From NCBI RefSeq assembly GCF_014217835.1, contig NZ_CP055263.1, positions 5,521,501 to 5,585,500 of the forward strand: 64,000 bases of DNA. Direction: 5' to 3'. Shown one piece after another: positions 53,655 to 61,925 of the stretch (the first letter of the stretch is position 1; each line of letters starts with the position of its first letter). The notes under the pieces were generated by a model that did not search any database, had not been told where the DNA came from, and was given only the letters and a program-made list of their open reading frames with translations. Made by a program: the position numbers and the translations under genes. The stretch is from Metabacillus sp. KUDC1714. Its GTDB lineage: Bacteria > Bacillota > Bacilli > Bacillales > Bacillaceae.

Positions 53655-54445
53655 ACGCTAACAGCTCCTTTAATATGTGGATGTGGATCATAGCCTTCTA
53701 TTGAAAAATCCTCAAATGTAAAGTCAAAAATAGATGTAACATCTTCATTTATATTTAAAGTTGGTAATGGTCGCAACTCTCTTTGTATTTGCTCTTTCAC
53801 TTGCTCGATGTGGTTTGAGTAAATATGAACATCACCAAATGTGTGTACAAATTCACCAACCTCAAGGTTTGTCGCTTGTGCCATCATATGGACTAATAAT
53901 GCATAAGAAGCGATATTAAATGGAACACCTAAAAATACATCTGCTGAACGCTGATACAGCTGACAAGATAATTTCCCTTCAGCTACATAAAACTGAAAAA
54001 AGCAGTGACAAGGTGGTAGTGCCATATGATCAACATCCGCAACATTCCAGGCGGAAACAATTAACCGTCTAGAATCGGGATTATTTTTTATTTGATTAAC
54101 GACATTTGATATTTGATCAATTGTAGAACCGTCTTTTGCTGGCCAAGATCTCCATTGGTGACCATAAACTGGTCCTAACTCCCCATTTTCATCCGCCCAC
54201 TCATTCCAAATCTTTACTCCATTGTCTTGAAGGTATTTTACGTTCGTATCACCCTTTAAAAACCAAAGCAACTCGTGGATAATTGATTTTGTATGAAGTT
54301 TTTTAGTCGTGATTAATGGAAATCCTTCTTGAAGATTGAATCTCATTTGATAACCAAATGTACTAATTGTACCTGTACCAGTACGATCTTCCTTTTTGAC
54401 CCCATTTTCAAGAACATGCTTACATAATTCTAAGTATTGCTTCAT
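53651..54445 (-). CDS. thyB: thymidylate synthase
   Basis: A 264-residue ThyA-type enzyme that makes dTMP from dUMP with methylene-tetrahydrofolate. The active-site Cys is in [10 protein letters not shown], the dUMP-binding region is RRLIVSAWN, and the sequence closes with the folate-binding [11 protein letters not shown] region. It matches B. subtilis ThyB in length. The dfrA gene overlaps its end, so the two are one operon. Confidence 0.95.
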   Translation of the reverse strand: MKQYLELCKHVLENGVKKEDRTGTGTISTFGYQMRFNLQEGFPLITTKKLHTKSIIHELLWFLKGDTNVKYLQDNGVKIWNEWADENGELGPVYGHQWRSWPAKDGSTIDQISNVVNQIKNNPDSRRLIVSAWNVADVDHMALPPCHCFFQFYVAEGKLSCQLYQRSADVFLGVPFNIASYALLVHMMAQATNLEVGEFVHTFGDVHIYSNHIEQVKEQIQRELRPLPTLNINEDVTSIFDFTFEDFSIEGYDPHPHIKGAVSV

Positions 54446-54489
54446 TTCGACACTTCCCTTACTAAGAATACTACATGTATTTTACCATT

Positions 54490-55227
54490 TTATCTTACAT
54501 TCACATAGGATTTCTGTGTTTGGATAGCTGCTTGATTTTCTAATGATTGAATAAATGAAAATGTAAGCGGTGCCTTTTCTTCAAGTGTAAATCTGGTATC
54601 ATTGTTGTAATAGTACATTGCAAAAGCTTCTGCAAAATACTCTTCAGGAAAATTGATAAAATAGTTTCGATTAGGAAACAATTGTTCAACCTCTTGCTTC
54701 CAAATCGCAAGAAATGTAGGATCTTCACGAACATAATGGAATACATATCGATCAATTGCATGTGCTACTTCATGCAATTCTAGTGAAACAGATCCATGAC
54801 CTTTCCCATATTCACTATGCCCAATCTTCGCATAAACAACTCGATCATTACTCATACCAGGAACTTGATTCCAGTTAGGAGATGAATCAGCATAGCCTCT
54901 AGGTTTTTTATCTTTCAAACTAGTTAATCCCTTTTGATCAGTTAAAGACCCATTAAATAGCTTAATTTGGATATTTTGCTCTGCGGCAATCATTAAAATA
55001 TTTTGATCTATTTTTTGTAAATTTTTTATCATAATTAAAGCTTCATATTCAGCAAATGAGCCATCTGGCAAGAAAACCATTTCTCCAATTATTGGTTTAG
55101 ATAGCGTCAATTCAAGCGACTTAAAGGAATATGTAGAAAGCGGGATACCTTCAGGAACTGCTCTAGCCAAATGATAAAAAGGAATACAAATAAAAGATAT
55201 GATTAGGATGAAAATACCCTTTTTCAT
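54490..55227 (-). CDS. secreted lethal-factor-like metallopeptidase
   Basis: A 245-residue protein. A signal peptide (about 1-24, ending LARAV) is followed by a domain with the zinc motif HExxH in ELHEVAHAID and a later EEYFAEAFAMYY helix, the arrangement of anthrax lethal-factor-related (M34/ATLF-like) peptidases including Pro-Pro endopeptidases. The ATG at 55227 is preferred; the site AGAGG is too close to an ATG at 55236. It is transcribed towards thyB, 44 bases away. The substrate is unknown, probably a surface or matrix protein. Confidence 0.75.
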   Translation of the reverse strand: MKKGIFILIISFICIPFYHLARAVPEGIPLSTYSFKSLELTLSKPIIGEMVFLPDGSFAEYEALIMIKNLQKIDQNILMIAAEQNIQIKLFNGSLTDQKGLTSLKDKKPRGYADSSPNWNQVPGMSNDRVVYAKIGHSEYGKGHGSVSLELHEVAHAIDRYVFHYVREDPTFLAIWKQEVEQLFPNRNYFINFPEEYFAEAFAMYYYNNDTRFTLEEKAPLTFSFIQSLENQAAIQTQKSYVNVR

Positions 55228-55543
55228 GTTGTACATCCTCTCGATGATTAAATGAACCTTCTAGTGGATTTTTTCAGATGATGGAAACTTTGAGGTGATA
55301 TCAAAGTGCTTTCAATTGATTTAGAAAGTTGTTGATAAGAAAACTAATCCAATCAACAAAACTTAAATATTTTGAATCTTCTATTACAATCATAACATAT
55401 TTTAATAGATTAAACTATATTACTAAAATGATTTCTCGTAGAAATAAGTTTACTAGTATGCAGAATTACACAGAGAAAAAGCACGCAAATACTTTTGCGC
55501 ACTTGAAGAAAGGTTAATTATACAGCGTTTACATATCTTTTTA
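55228..55543. other. intergenic region between ypjP and the metallopeptidase gene
   Basis: No gene is supported in 316 bases, although a plus-strand ORF of 62 codons lies here without a ribosome site. The hairpin CGCAAA-TACT-TTTGCG at 55484-55499 with a TTTTT tail on the minus strand probably terminates ypjP. Confidence 0.55.
55484..55499 (-). terminator. probable terminator of ypjP
   Basis: A six-base stem around TACT is followed by GTGCTTTTTCTC on the minus strand. It is about 45 bases past the ypjP stop. The stem is short. Confidence 0.55.
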
Positions 55544-56143
55544 TTAATGATAGCTCATCCAATTTGGAGGCGTATTTTTATCCCAGTAAATACTCCCCAA
55601 ATCCTTGTGAGATTGAAATGAATCATGGTAAGTATGATAATGGAAATTAAACCAATATCCTTCTAAAGGCCGATTTTCTCTTCGGACATGGAAGCGTAAA
55701 ACGTCTTCACCAGTAATTGTATTGTAAATATGAAAGATTTTTTCACCAGTTCCACCTGAAGGCTTTGATACCTCAAGTTGTTGGAAAAGTTCGTCGTCCT
55801 CAACATTCAAATAATATGTAATGATTTCTTCCATTTTAGGGAAAATCATTTCTTTAAATTCATCTTCAATGACGCCACCAATTTTATCGCCGAATTTTAT
55901 AAAAGACTTTTGCTCTGCCTCTGATAGTAAATTGATTAGAACTTGATCCTTTGATAATGGAAGTTCTTCAATCTCTACCTTCGGTGGTAAAATTTGCTCT
56001 ATACTGTCATCATTAATAGAAGATTTAGACACTGAATCTTCTGATGGTTTATCTTGAACTGCAAGAGATGCCGGTGGTGTTACAAGCCCGAAGGTTGCAA
56101 TCGAGAATAGAATGACAAGTGATTTTCTAAACCATTTATTCAT
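55544..56143 (-). CDS. ypjP: secreted YpjP family protein
   Basis: A 199-residue protein with a signal peptide (about 1-28, ending ASLAVQ). The mature part starts with a Ser/Asp-rich linker, then a domain with SEAEQKSFIKFGDKIGGVIEDEF and the tail FHYHTYHDSFQSHKDLGSIYWDKNTPPNWM, the YpjP family signature. B. subtilis YpjP (about 203 residues) lies next to thyB too. Function unknown. Confidence 0.85.
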   Translation of the reverse strand: MNKWFRKSLVILFSIATFGLVTPPASLAVQDKPSEDSVSKSSINDDSIEQILPPKVEIEELPLSKDQVLINLLSEAEQKSFIKFGDKIGGVIEDEFKEMIFPKMEEIITYYLNVEDDELFQQLEVSKPSGGTGEKIFHIYNTITGEDVLRFHVRRENRPLEGYWFNFHYHTYHDSFQSHKDLGSIYWDKNTPPNWMSYH

Positions 56144-56331
56144 AGCGGGACTTCCTTCCGATAATACTAATATATAAATATCTTATCATATACCCAATTG
56201 TATTAATATAACAAATATATTACAAAACAATTAAAATATAAAAGGCGATTTTTCTTTAAATAAAAAGAAAAAACGTTTAAAATAAAGAATACATACGCAT
56301 ATTAAGGATATCACTTTGGGAGGTTTGAACG

Positions 56332-56409
56332 ATGGGGTATGATACAATTTTTTTCATTGGTTGCTTCGTTACACTTGCATATTTTATTTTTGTAGAAATT
56401 ACAGATTGA
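56332..56409 (+). CDS. 25-aa single-pass membrane peptide
   Basis: A very short ORF with TTTGGGAGGTTTGAACG upstream of ATG. The peptide MGYDTIFFIGCFVTLAYFIF ends VEITD, a single hydrophobic segment with acidic residues at the end. A strong terminator lies 11 bases after the stop, so it looks like a complete transcription unit. It may be a small membrane regulator, but no family is recognised. Confidence 0.5.
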   Translation: MGYDTIFFIGCFVTLAYFIFVEITD

Positions 56410-56419
56410 GTACATACTA

Positions 56420-56450
56420 ACGAGGCTGCCTAATGATAGGTCAGCCTCGT
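56420..56450 (+). terminator. terminator after the 25-aa peptide
   Basis: ACGAGGCTG and CCTA on the left pair with TAGG and CAGCCTCGT on the right, with a TTTTT tail. It abuts the small gene stop and the end of the YuzL-type gene. Confidence 0.85.
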
Positions 56451-56454
56451 TTTT

Positions 56455-56592
56455 CTACGTTCTTTTCGTTTTCTTTCTAGCCGAATCAAGTTGCTTGCCT
56501 TTTGCTTCACTCATTGTTGTTCCTTGCCCCTCGACGTTCGGTGAGCTTAGCCCAGCCCTTGAAGGGTCTACTTTTCTTTTTGGCATATTCAT
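56455..56592 (-). CDS. YuzL family peptide
   Basis: A 45-residue basic peptide. NMPKRKVDPSRAGLSSPNVE and GQGTTMSEAKGKQ match the YuzL family of small Bacillus proteins. The ATG at 56592 has GTGGAGGTG upstream. It lies just upstream of the ypiP-like gene on the opposite side of the terminator. Function unknown. Confidence 0.75.
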   Translation of the reverse strand: MNMPKRKVDPSRAGLSSPNVEGQGTTMSEAKGKQLDSARKKTKRT

Positions 56593-56617
56593 AACACCTC
56601 CACACTATTATCTTTCG

Positions 56618-57397
56618 CTAATCCGATATTTCTATTACGCCATAATGAAATTTTGCAGATTTTCGGATGTTTACAATAAATCCATTTTCCTCAAAACGAG
56701 TACTACGCCAATGATCTTTTAAAACAATTCTTCTTTTAGCAACACGTTTCGCCTCATTTATTGCCTCTTTCTTTAATGGTGTAAAATTAGCTATACTTTT
56801 TAAAGGTAATATCCCGATTGATTCTTCAATTGTTTCTTCGAACATCGGATCAAAATAAATAACATCATAAGAATTATTAGGACAGCCTCTTAAGAACGTT
56901 AAATGGTCATTTGATGAAACATCAATGCGTTTCATTGCATTATCTAATACTTCTAGGCCTGTTTCCCATTGTTGCAATCCTGTTTTTACGATATAAGCTA
57001 GACTACTGCTTTCTTCAATCCCCTTTACAATGCCTTCTTTTCCCACAATATAGCTAGCAACAATACTATCTGATGCTAATCCAAGTGTACAATCTAAAAA
57101 AGAATCGCCAACTTGTAAATTGCAAGCTTCAGAAAAAGGATCTTTTTCACCTTTTAGCAGCCTCTTAATTCTAAACATGGCTGAGTTTGGATGAAAAAAC
57201 AATGGATTATTTTGATCTAAGAAATGCAGTTCTAAGCGATTTTTCCCTACAACGAGTGTATTATCTCGATAATTCTTTTTAAGGTACTCTACAGCTTGTT
57301 TACTCCGTTTCACATATGAACCATTTAGCTCGAAGGCAATTTCCATAGCAGTTTGTATCAATTGATCATCTGGTCTACTTGAGGTTGTTACAATCAT
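56618..57397 (-). CDS. ypiP: SAM-dependent methyltransferase YpiP
   Basis: A 259-residue methyltransferase of the RsmJ-like group. The SAM-binding DCTLGLASDS region, the later YDVIYFDPMFE and the basic C-terminal KRRIVLKDHWRS are visible. The ATG at 57397 follows ATGGAGAAAT; a longer frame adds a short leader. B. subtilis YpiP is of unknown target; tRNA or rRNA is likely. The terminator of the next gene and the YuzL-type gene flank it. Confidence 0.75.
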   Translation of the reverse strand: MIVTTSSRPDDQLIQTAMEIAFELNGSYVKRSKQAVEYLKKNYRDNTLVVGKNRLELHFLDQNNPLFFHPNSAMFRIKRLLKGEKDPFSEACNLQVGDSFLDCTLGLASDSIVASYIVGKEGIVKGIEESSSLAYIVKTGLQQWETGLEVLDNAMKRIDVSSNDHLTFLRGCPNNSYDVIYFDPMFEETIEESIGILPLKSIANFTPLKKEAINEAKRVAKRRIVLKDHWRSTRFEENGFIVNIRKSAKFHYGVIEISD

Positions 57398-57513
57398 CTT
57401 ATTTCTCCATTCTAAGTAATAAGCCAAAGAATTAAGCATTGCATATGTCTTCCTATGATAAGTAAATCGCTAGATCATCATGCCATGCTCTATTCTAATG
57501 ACTGATTGAAAAT

Positions 57514-57541
57514 AAAAAGGATGCGCAATCGCATCCTTTTT
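57514..57541 (-). terminator. terminator overlapping the end of brxA
   Basis: AAAAAGGATGCG (57514-57525) pairs with its complement (57530-57541) and leads into TTTATT on the minus strand. It begins at the last bases of the brxA stop. Confidence 0.85.
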
Positions 57542-57974
57542 AACAGTATTTCTCAAACGCACTTTCTAAATTTTGCATAATTACGTCAATTGAATTTCCT
57601 TCAATTTCATGACGAGGTATAAAGTGAACGACTTCATTATCTTTTAATAGCGCCATTGATGGTGATGAAGGCTCATATCCTTTAAAATACTCACGCATCT
57701 TACTTGTGGCTTCTTTATCCTGCCCGGCAAAAACAGTAACAAGTTTATTTGGTTTTTTCTCTGCATTTAAAGCAGCTTGAGTAGCAGCTGGTCTTGCAAG
57801 TCCTGCCGCACAGCCACATACAGAGTTTACAACTACAAGCGTTGTACCTTTTACCTCGATCATAAACTCTTCAACTTCTTTGTCTGTCGTTAATTCTTCA
57901 AATCCAGCATTTGTAAGCTCAGCTCTCATAGGCTTAACAATTTGCTTCATATATTCTTCATATGCCATTGACAT
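57540..57974 (-). CDS. brxA: bacilliredoxin BrxA
   Basis: A 144-residue thiol-disulfide protein that removes bacillithiol from oxidised proteins. The CGC redox motif is Cys53-Gly-Cys55 in VNSVCGCAAGLARPAATQ. The N-terminus MSMAYEEYMKQIVKPMR matches B. subtilis YphP (144 residues). The ATG at 57974 has GGAG eight bases upstream; a frame from 57983 is unlikely. With bshB2 in the same window it serves the bacillithiol system. Confidence 0.93.
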   Translation of the reverse strand: MSMAYEEYMKQIVKPMRAELTNAGFEELTTDKEVEEFMIEVKGTTLVVVNSVCGCAAGLARPAATQAALNAEKKPNKLVTVFAGQDKEATSKMREYFKGYEPSSPSMALLKDNEVVHFIPRHEIEGNSIDVIMQNLESAFEKYC

Positions 57975-58102
57975 TTGCATCACTCCATTATTTCAATCTA
58001 TAGTTCAAGAATACAATAGGGATTTTACCATTGCAATATTGTTAATTCATTTTAACTACTTCTATTTCTTCCATAAAAAACAGTACATGAGGTCAAAAAT
58101 CT

Positions 58103-59227
58103 TTAGCCTTTCCTGCTCTCGGTCATTTGCTTCCAAACAGATCCTTTAGCTTCTTCTCCACCCTCAATACGTTCTATCGCCATCTTCACCTGCATACTAA
58201 CCTCAAATTCAGGATCATCTTCTGCTTGCTTTAAAGCTGTCAATGCGGTTTGATCTCCAACCTCGAATAAGAACATCGCTGCTCTCCATCTAACGAGTTT
58301 GTTTTTATCAGTTAATGCGTTCATCATTGGCACCATTGCTGATGGATCACCTATATCTGACAAACAATCACCTGCAGTACGTCTCACTGTAACCGTTTTA
58401 TCGTTTAAAGCTTTATATAACAATGGCAATATAACTGGTTTTTCAATCATCCCTAAATAAACAGTTGCTAGTCTTCTTATTGAAGGTTTTTCATCATTTA
58501 GAGCCTTTTCTAATACCGAAAGATCGTCTTCTGTTGGATCCATTTGATCCAAATGTGCAAATCTAACAGACCAATCCTCATCATTTAACATATCTAGTGT
58601 TACTTTATAAGATTTTTTTACCGGTGTATTTGTTTTATGGCCTGCTTCAGAGGCAGATTTCACCAGCCTTTGTAATCGATCATCCGCATAGGCTGCACTT
58701 AATTCATCAACGACATCCTTTCCAATATCCGCAAGATCGCCATATCTTACACCATGTTCTTTCCACTGGCGATCTAATACTACATTTTCATTTGATTGCT
58801 GTGCCGCTAATACAGCTTCTTTAAAACGTGCTGGTAAGCCATAGCGCTCTTCAGTCAATCCGTCTGTAAGTTTAACCTGCATCGGAATATTATTAAACAT
58901 TTGAACAAAAACCTTAACTTCACCGAATGCTTCTTCTTGCTGTCTAGCGTTAAAATTCCCTTCCTCTACATCTTCTCCAAACGCTTGACGAACTTGTGCT
59001 AAAATATCTTTCCAATCATATTTAGCATTTCTTTCGACAGCGAGAAAATCAGCAACATGATAAACACCTTTTACTCCTTCGATATGTAAGATCTCTCTAA
59101 TAATACTTGGTGCTTCTTTAGCCTGTTCCTTTTTATAATTATTACTTTTTCCAGATGGAAGTTCTTCTGTCAAAAGCACCTTCATCGTATTAGGACTAGG
59201 AGTAGGTTCAATCGATTTTATTTTCAC
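58103..59227 (-). CDS. ypgR: YpgR/CvfC-like protein with NifU-N and HEAT repeats
   Basis: A 374-residue protein. The N-terminus (about 1-90) has a Nfu/NifU N-terminal-like domain (SPNTMKVLLTEELPSGKSNNY). Residues about 200-350 hold HEAT-type repeats (EDDLSVLEKALNDEKPSIRRLA, DKTVTVRRTAGDCLSDIGDP). B. subtilis YpgR (377) and the staphylococcal virulence factor CvfC share this layout. The GTG at 59227 follows AAAGGGGTG. Function unknown. It lies upstream of brxA. Confidence 0.87.
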   Translation of the reverse strand: MKIKSIEPTPSPNTMKVLLTEELPSGKSNNYKKEQAKEAPSIIREILHIEGVKGVYHVADFLAVERNAKYDWKDILAQVRQAFGEDVEEGNFNARQQEEAFGEVKVFVQMFNNIPMQVKLTDGLTEERYGLPARFKEAVLAAQQSNENVVLDRQWKEHGVRYGDLADIGKDVVDELSAAYADDRLQRLVKSASEAGHKTNTPVKKSYKVTLDMLNDEDWSVRFAHLDQMDPTEDDLSVLEKALNDEKPSIRRLATVYLGMIEKPVILPLLYKALNDKTVTVRRTAGDCLSDIGDPSAMVPMMNALTDKNKLVRWRAAMFLFEVGDQTALTALKQAEDDPEFEVSMQVKMAIERIEGGEEAKGSVWKQMTESRKG

Positions 59228-59342
59228 TATGAGCACCCCTTTTCATTAGTATATTTATTGTAACATAGCCTCTTTAATAATCGCTATTCATAGAGGTTGA
59301 GCTTTTCTTTACAGTATCAGAATTTATAACTTTTCTTACTAA

Positions 59343-59477
59343 GTTTTGGTGTCTAGCTCCAGCGCCTAGACCCTCTTAGGTCTACAGCCACTCAGGAATT
59401 GAAGACAAAGAACGTCTTCTATTCCTGAGCGTCTTATGCCTGCCTTAGTCTGATCAAGGCGCTTGCGCTTTTCTTTG
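59343..59477. repeat. long copy of the AGCGCAAGCGCC palindromic element
   Basis: A 135-base element between ypgR and ypgQ. The ends AGCTCCAGCGCCTAGA and AAGGCGCTTGCGCTT are partly complementary, and the centre contains the hairpin CTCAGGAAT-T-GAAGAC with its complement (59391-59406 with 59414-59429, one T-T mismatch). The short copy is at 3829-3899. Confidence 0.85.
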
Positions 59478-59480
59478 TTG

Positions 59481-60092
59481 TTATTTTACTTCGTTACACT
59501 CTCTATAGAATTGATCTAAAAATACTTGGAGGAATTGGTGTCTTTCTTCAGCGAGTAGCTTCCCAGTTTTTGTATTCATCAAGTCTTTCAATTTAAGTAA
59601 TTTATCATAAAAATGACTGATTGCGTCAGTACCTTCTTTGTTATTTGGATGATAGATAAGATTTCCTTTAGAACCTGCATATGTAAACGTCCTAGCTATA
59701 CCAATAGCACCAATGGCATCAAGACGGTCTGCATCTTGAACAACTTTGGCTTCAAGCGATAAATGATGCACTGGCGTTTTTTTACGAAAACTAATAATTT
59801 GAATAATGTCCACAACATCTGCAACAACTTTTCTATCAATCTCCATCTTCATTAATAATCCTTCAACATCATTGATCTGAAGCTTCACATCTTCAGAAAG
59901 CTTGTCATCAATTAGATCATGTAGTAATGCAGCTAATTCAACAATAAAAATATTCGCATTCTCTGTTGCTCCAATTCGGAGTGCATTCTTTCGTACACGG
60001 TCAATATGCCACCAGTCGTGACCACTTGCCTCATCATAAAGTTGCTTTTTAACAAATTCTTCTACCTTGCTAACAAAATAATTTTCTTCCAT
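59481..60092 (-). CDS. ypgQ: HD-domain phosphohydrolase YpgQ
   Basis: A 203-residue HD-family protein. The metal-binding residues are HDWWHIDR at the start, AALLHDLIDD in the middle (HD pair) and VVQDADRLDAIGAIGI. YpgQ of B. subtilis has been described as a metal-dependent nucleotide phosphohydrolase. Its stop lies three bases from the palindromic element, which may act as a terminator. It is upstream of ypgR, as in B. subtilis. Confidence 0.9.
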   Translation of the reverse strand: MEENYFVSKVEEFVKKQLYDEASGHDWWHIDRVRKNALRIGATENANIFIVELAALLHDLIDDKLSEDVKLQINDVEGLLMKMEIDRKVVADVVDIIQIISFRKKTPVHHLSLEAKVVQDADRLDAIGAIGIARTFTYAGSKGNLIYHPNNKEGTDAISHFYDKLLKLKDLMNTKTGKLLAEERHQFLQVFLDQFYRECNEVK

Positions 60093-60221
60093 TAATTTAT
60101 ACCCCTCTAAGTTAATAAGCTACTTAGCTAAATTTTTTCGATGTTGATTTATTATGAAACATAAAGAACAAAGTACTTGATATTACACATATAGTATCAT
60201 ATCAAATTGTAAGGGTGTGTC

Positions 60222-60470
60222 ATGATGAGAACTGTTAATTACCTGCAACCAACAATCGGTCAAGCTTGGACTGGAAGACATATCGTTTTACTTCATTGTT
60301 CTGAAAACAACATTGTAAATGAGTTATACAAAAGCTACCACGCACCAATAGAACCGCCCCGTTCCAATTGTGCAGAGACTTTATCTCAATTACTAAGTAT
60401 TGGTTATCGTGTACAAAAAATTACCCCTTTACCTAATCAGCAAATTCAATATTTTTTAGTTATGTATTAA
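60222..60470 (+). CDS. small protein of unknown function
   Basis: An 82-residue protein beginning MMRTVNYLQPTIGQAWTGRH. It has two Cys (LLHCSENN and PRSNCAETLSQ) and no membrane segment. AAGGGTGTGTC precedes the two ATG codons. It is read away from ypgQ and ends just before a family A element. Family not recognised. Confidence 0.6.
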   Translation: MMRTVNYLQPTIGQAWTGRHIVLLHCSENNIVNELYKSYHAPIEPPRSNCAETLSQLLSIGYRVQKITPLPNQQIQYFLVMY

Positions 60471-60476
60471 TTTATT

Positions 60477-60693
60477 AGGCTGTTTTCGCAAACTTTGTTG
60501 CTTTTAAAATAGTATTGGGTTGGTTGATTGCAGCGAGAGGATGCTCGCTTTCCGTGGGGCGGGCGATGAGCCTCCTCAGCGCGAAGCGCCTGCGGGGTCT
60601 CATCTGTCCCGCTACTCCCACAGGAGTCTCGCATATCCGTTCCAATCACCCTAATCAGTTTTGTTCAAAAACAACAATCTTTTAGAAAAGAGC
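60477..60693 (+). repeat. GC-rich intergenic element, family A, copy 3
   Basis: Aligns without gaps to the copy at 13197-13413 at a fixed offset of 47,280 bases. It begins GGCTGTTTTCGCAAAC and ends AAAGAGC. The central part (GATGAGCCTCCTCAGCGCG) is more conserved than the first flank (TTGATTGCAGCGAGAGGATG here against TTGATTGGCACTCCAGGATG in copy 1). Confidence 0.9.
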
Positions 60694-60748
60694 CATTTAT
60701 TATAATGAGGATTGATCAATTTTGGCCTGCTTCATTCCCAAGACACTA

Positions 60749-60778
60749 AAAAAGAAGCCTTAAACTCTGACTTCTTTT
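60749..60778 (-). terminator. terminator overlapping the end of bsaA
   Basis: AAAAGAAG (60749-60756) pairs with CTTCTTTT (60771-60778), so the stem overlaps the last codons and stop of bsaA. TTTTTTAGTG follows on the minus strand. Confidence 0.75.
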
Positions 60779-61251
60779 AACAGATCTTTAATATCTGGTT
60801 TTATTTCTGATGGATTTGTATTTGGAGAAAATCTCTTTATTACTACTCCTTTATTATTAACCAAGAACTTTGTAAAATTCCATTTAATCGCTTTGCTACC
60901 TAATAAGCCTGGGGCATTTGATGCTAGGTAAACGAAAAGAGGATGAGCATTTTCTCCATTTACATCTATTTTAGAATACATAGGAAAGCTTACCCCGTAA
61001 TTCATCTCACAAAAGTTTTCAATATCACTATTACTACCTGGCTCCTGCCCCATAAACTGATTACATGGAAAACCTAGCACTGTAAACCCTTGGTCACCGT
61101 ATTCCTCATATAAAGCTTGTAGCTCTTTGTATTGGGGTGTAAATCCACAATTACTAGCTGTATTAACGATCAATAAAACCTTATTTTCGTACTGTTTTAA
61201 AGTTTTCTTATCACCTTTTATTGTTTCAACTTCAAAATCATAAATGCTCAT
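60760..61251 (-). CDS. bsaA: glutathione peroxidase-like thiol peroxidase
   Basis: A 163-residue peroxidase of the GPx family, with a catalytic Cys in place of selenocysteine (Cys35 in NTASNCGFTPQ). The other conserved positions are GFPCNQFMGQEPG with Gln, and WNFTKFLV with Trp. It reduces peroxides using a thioredoxin-type donor in bacilli. B. subtilis bsaA is in the same area. Located near fhs and metA in the same block. Confidence 0.92.
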   Translation of the reverse strand: MSIYDFEVETIKGDKKTLKQYENKVLLIVNTASNCGFTPQYKELQALYEEYGDQGFTVLGFPCNQFMGQEPGSNSDIENFCEMNYGVSFPMYSKIDVNGENAHPLFVYLASNAPGLLGSKAIKWNFTKFLVNNKGVVIKRFSPNTNPSEIKPDIKDLLKEVRV

Positions 61252-61290
61252 AAAAACCTCTTTTCTACCTTATAAAGATTTAAGTATTTC

Positions 61291-61803
61291 TCAACTTTTA
61301 AGCTTTTTAGACATCATGTCTAGTAATGAGATGGAATGCTCGACAATATGTAACAAATCCTCAATATCATCTTCTCCATAGCATATCTGAAAATCCACTT
61401 GATAGCGGTGATGATATACCTTTAAGTTCGAGGTAATCTCTTTTGTAAGGAAAAGCTTAATCGATTGACCTTCCCAGATTTTTTTAAGTTTCTTTAAAAG
61501 GAATTCGTCATAATCTTGAGTTTGCAATTGCGCTTCTAATGCCACGTTTATATGGCATCCTGGGTTTTCAATCGAATGCAGTAATTCGCCAACAAGCTGC
61601 TGTTGCTTCATCTCCATTCCAATTGTTGCAGTCGGATTTTTCTTATACTTATTTGCGAATGTAATTGTATATAATCTTGACATCGTGGCTAAATCAATAT
61701 TATCACTTCTATCGGTAACCGAAATCTCATTTTCAAGATCCAAATCATAAATATACCCTTCTACGATTACCTTTAAGTTATCAAAAACAGTAGGATCAAA
61801 CAT
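61291..61803 (-). CDS. protein of unknown function
   Basis: A 170-residue soluble protein that begins MFDPTVFDNLKVIVEGYIYD. The middle has TMSRLYTITFANKYKKNP and the C-terminal third is helical and Asp/Glu-rich (YGEDDIEDLLHIVEHS). AGGAGGTAGTA precedes ATG. It lies between fhs and bsaA on the same strand, 39 bases from the latter. I do not recognise the family. Confidence 0.65.
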   Translation of the reverse strand: MFDPTVFDNLKVIVEGYIYDLDLENEISVTDRSDNIDLATMSRLYTITFANKYKKNPTATIGMEMKQQQLVGELLHSIENPGCHINVALEAQLQTQDYDEFLLKKLKKIWEGQSIKLFLTKEITSNLKVYHHRYQVDFQICYGEDDIEDLLHIVEHSISLLDMMSKKLKS

Positions 61804-61925
61804 TACTACCTCCTATAAAAAAGATAAAGAAACTTATATATTCCGAAAAAAAGTATCACCTTTTTGAAAATGTTCTATCCCATCAATTTGTTTATTTCAA
61901 ACCAATAAAGTTTAAAAAATTCTAC

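Noticed and set aside
55329..55517. 62-codon plus-strand ORF between ypjP and the metallopeptidase gene
   Set aside because: It has no ribosome site and overlaps the probable ypjP terminator.
60467..60649. 60-codon ORF in family A copy 3
   Set aside because: Same shadow frame as in the other copies.
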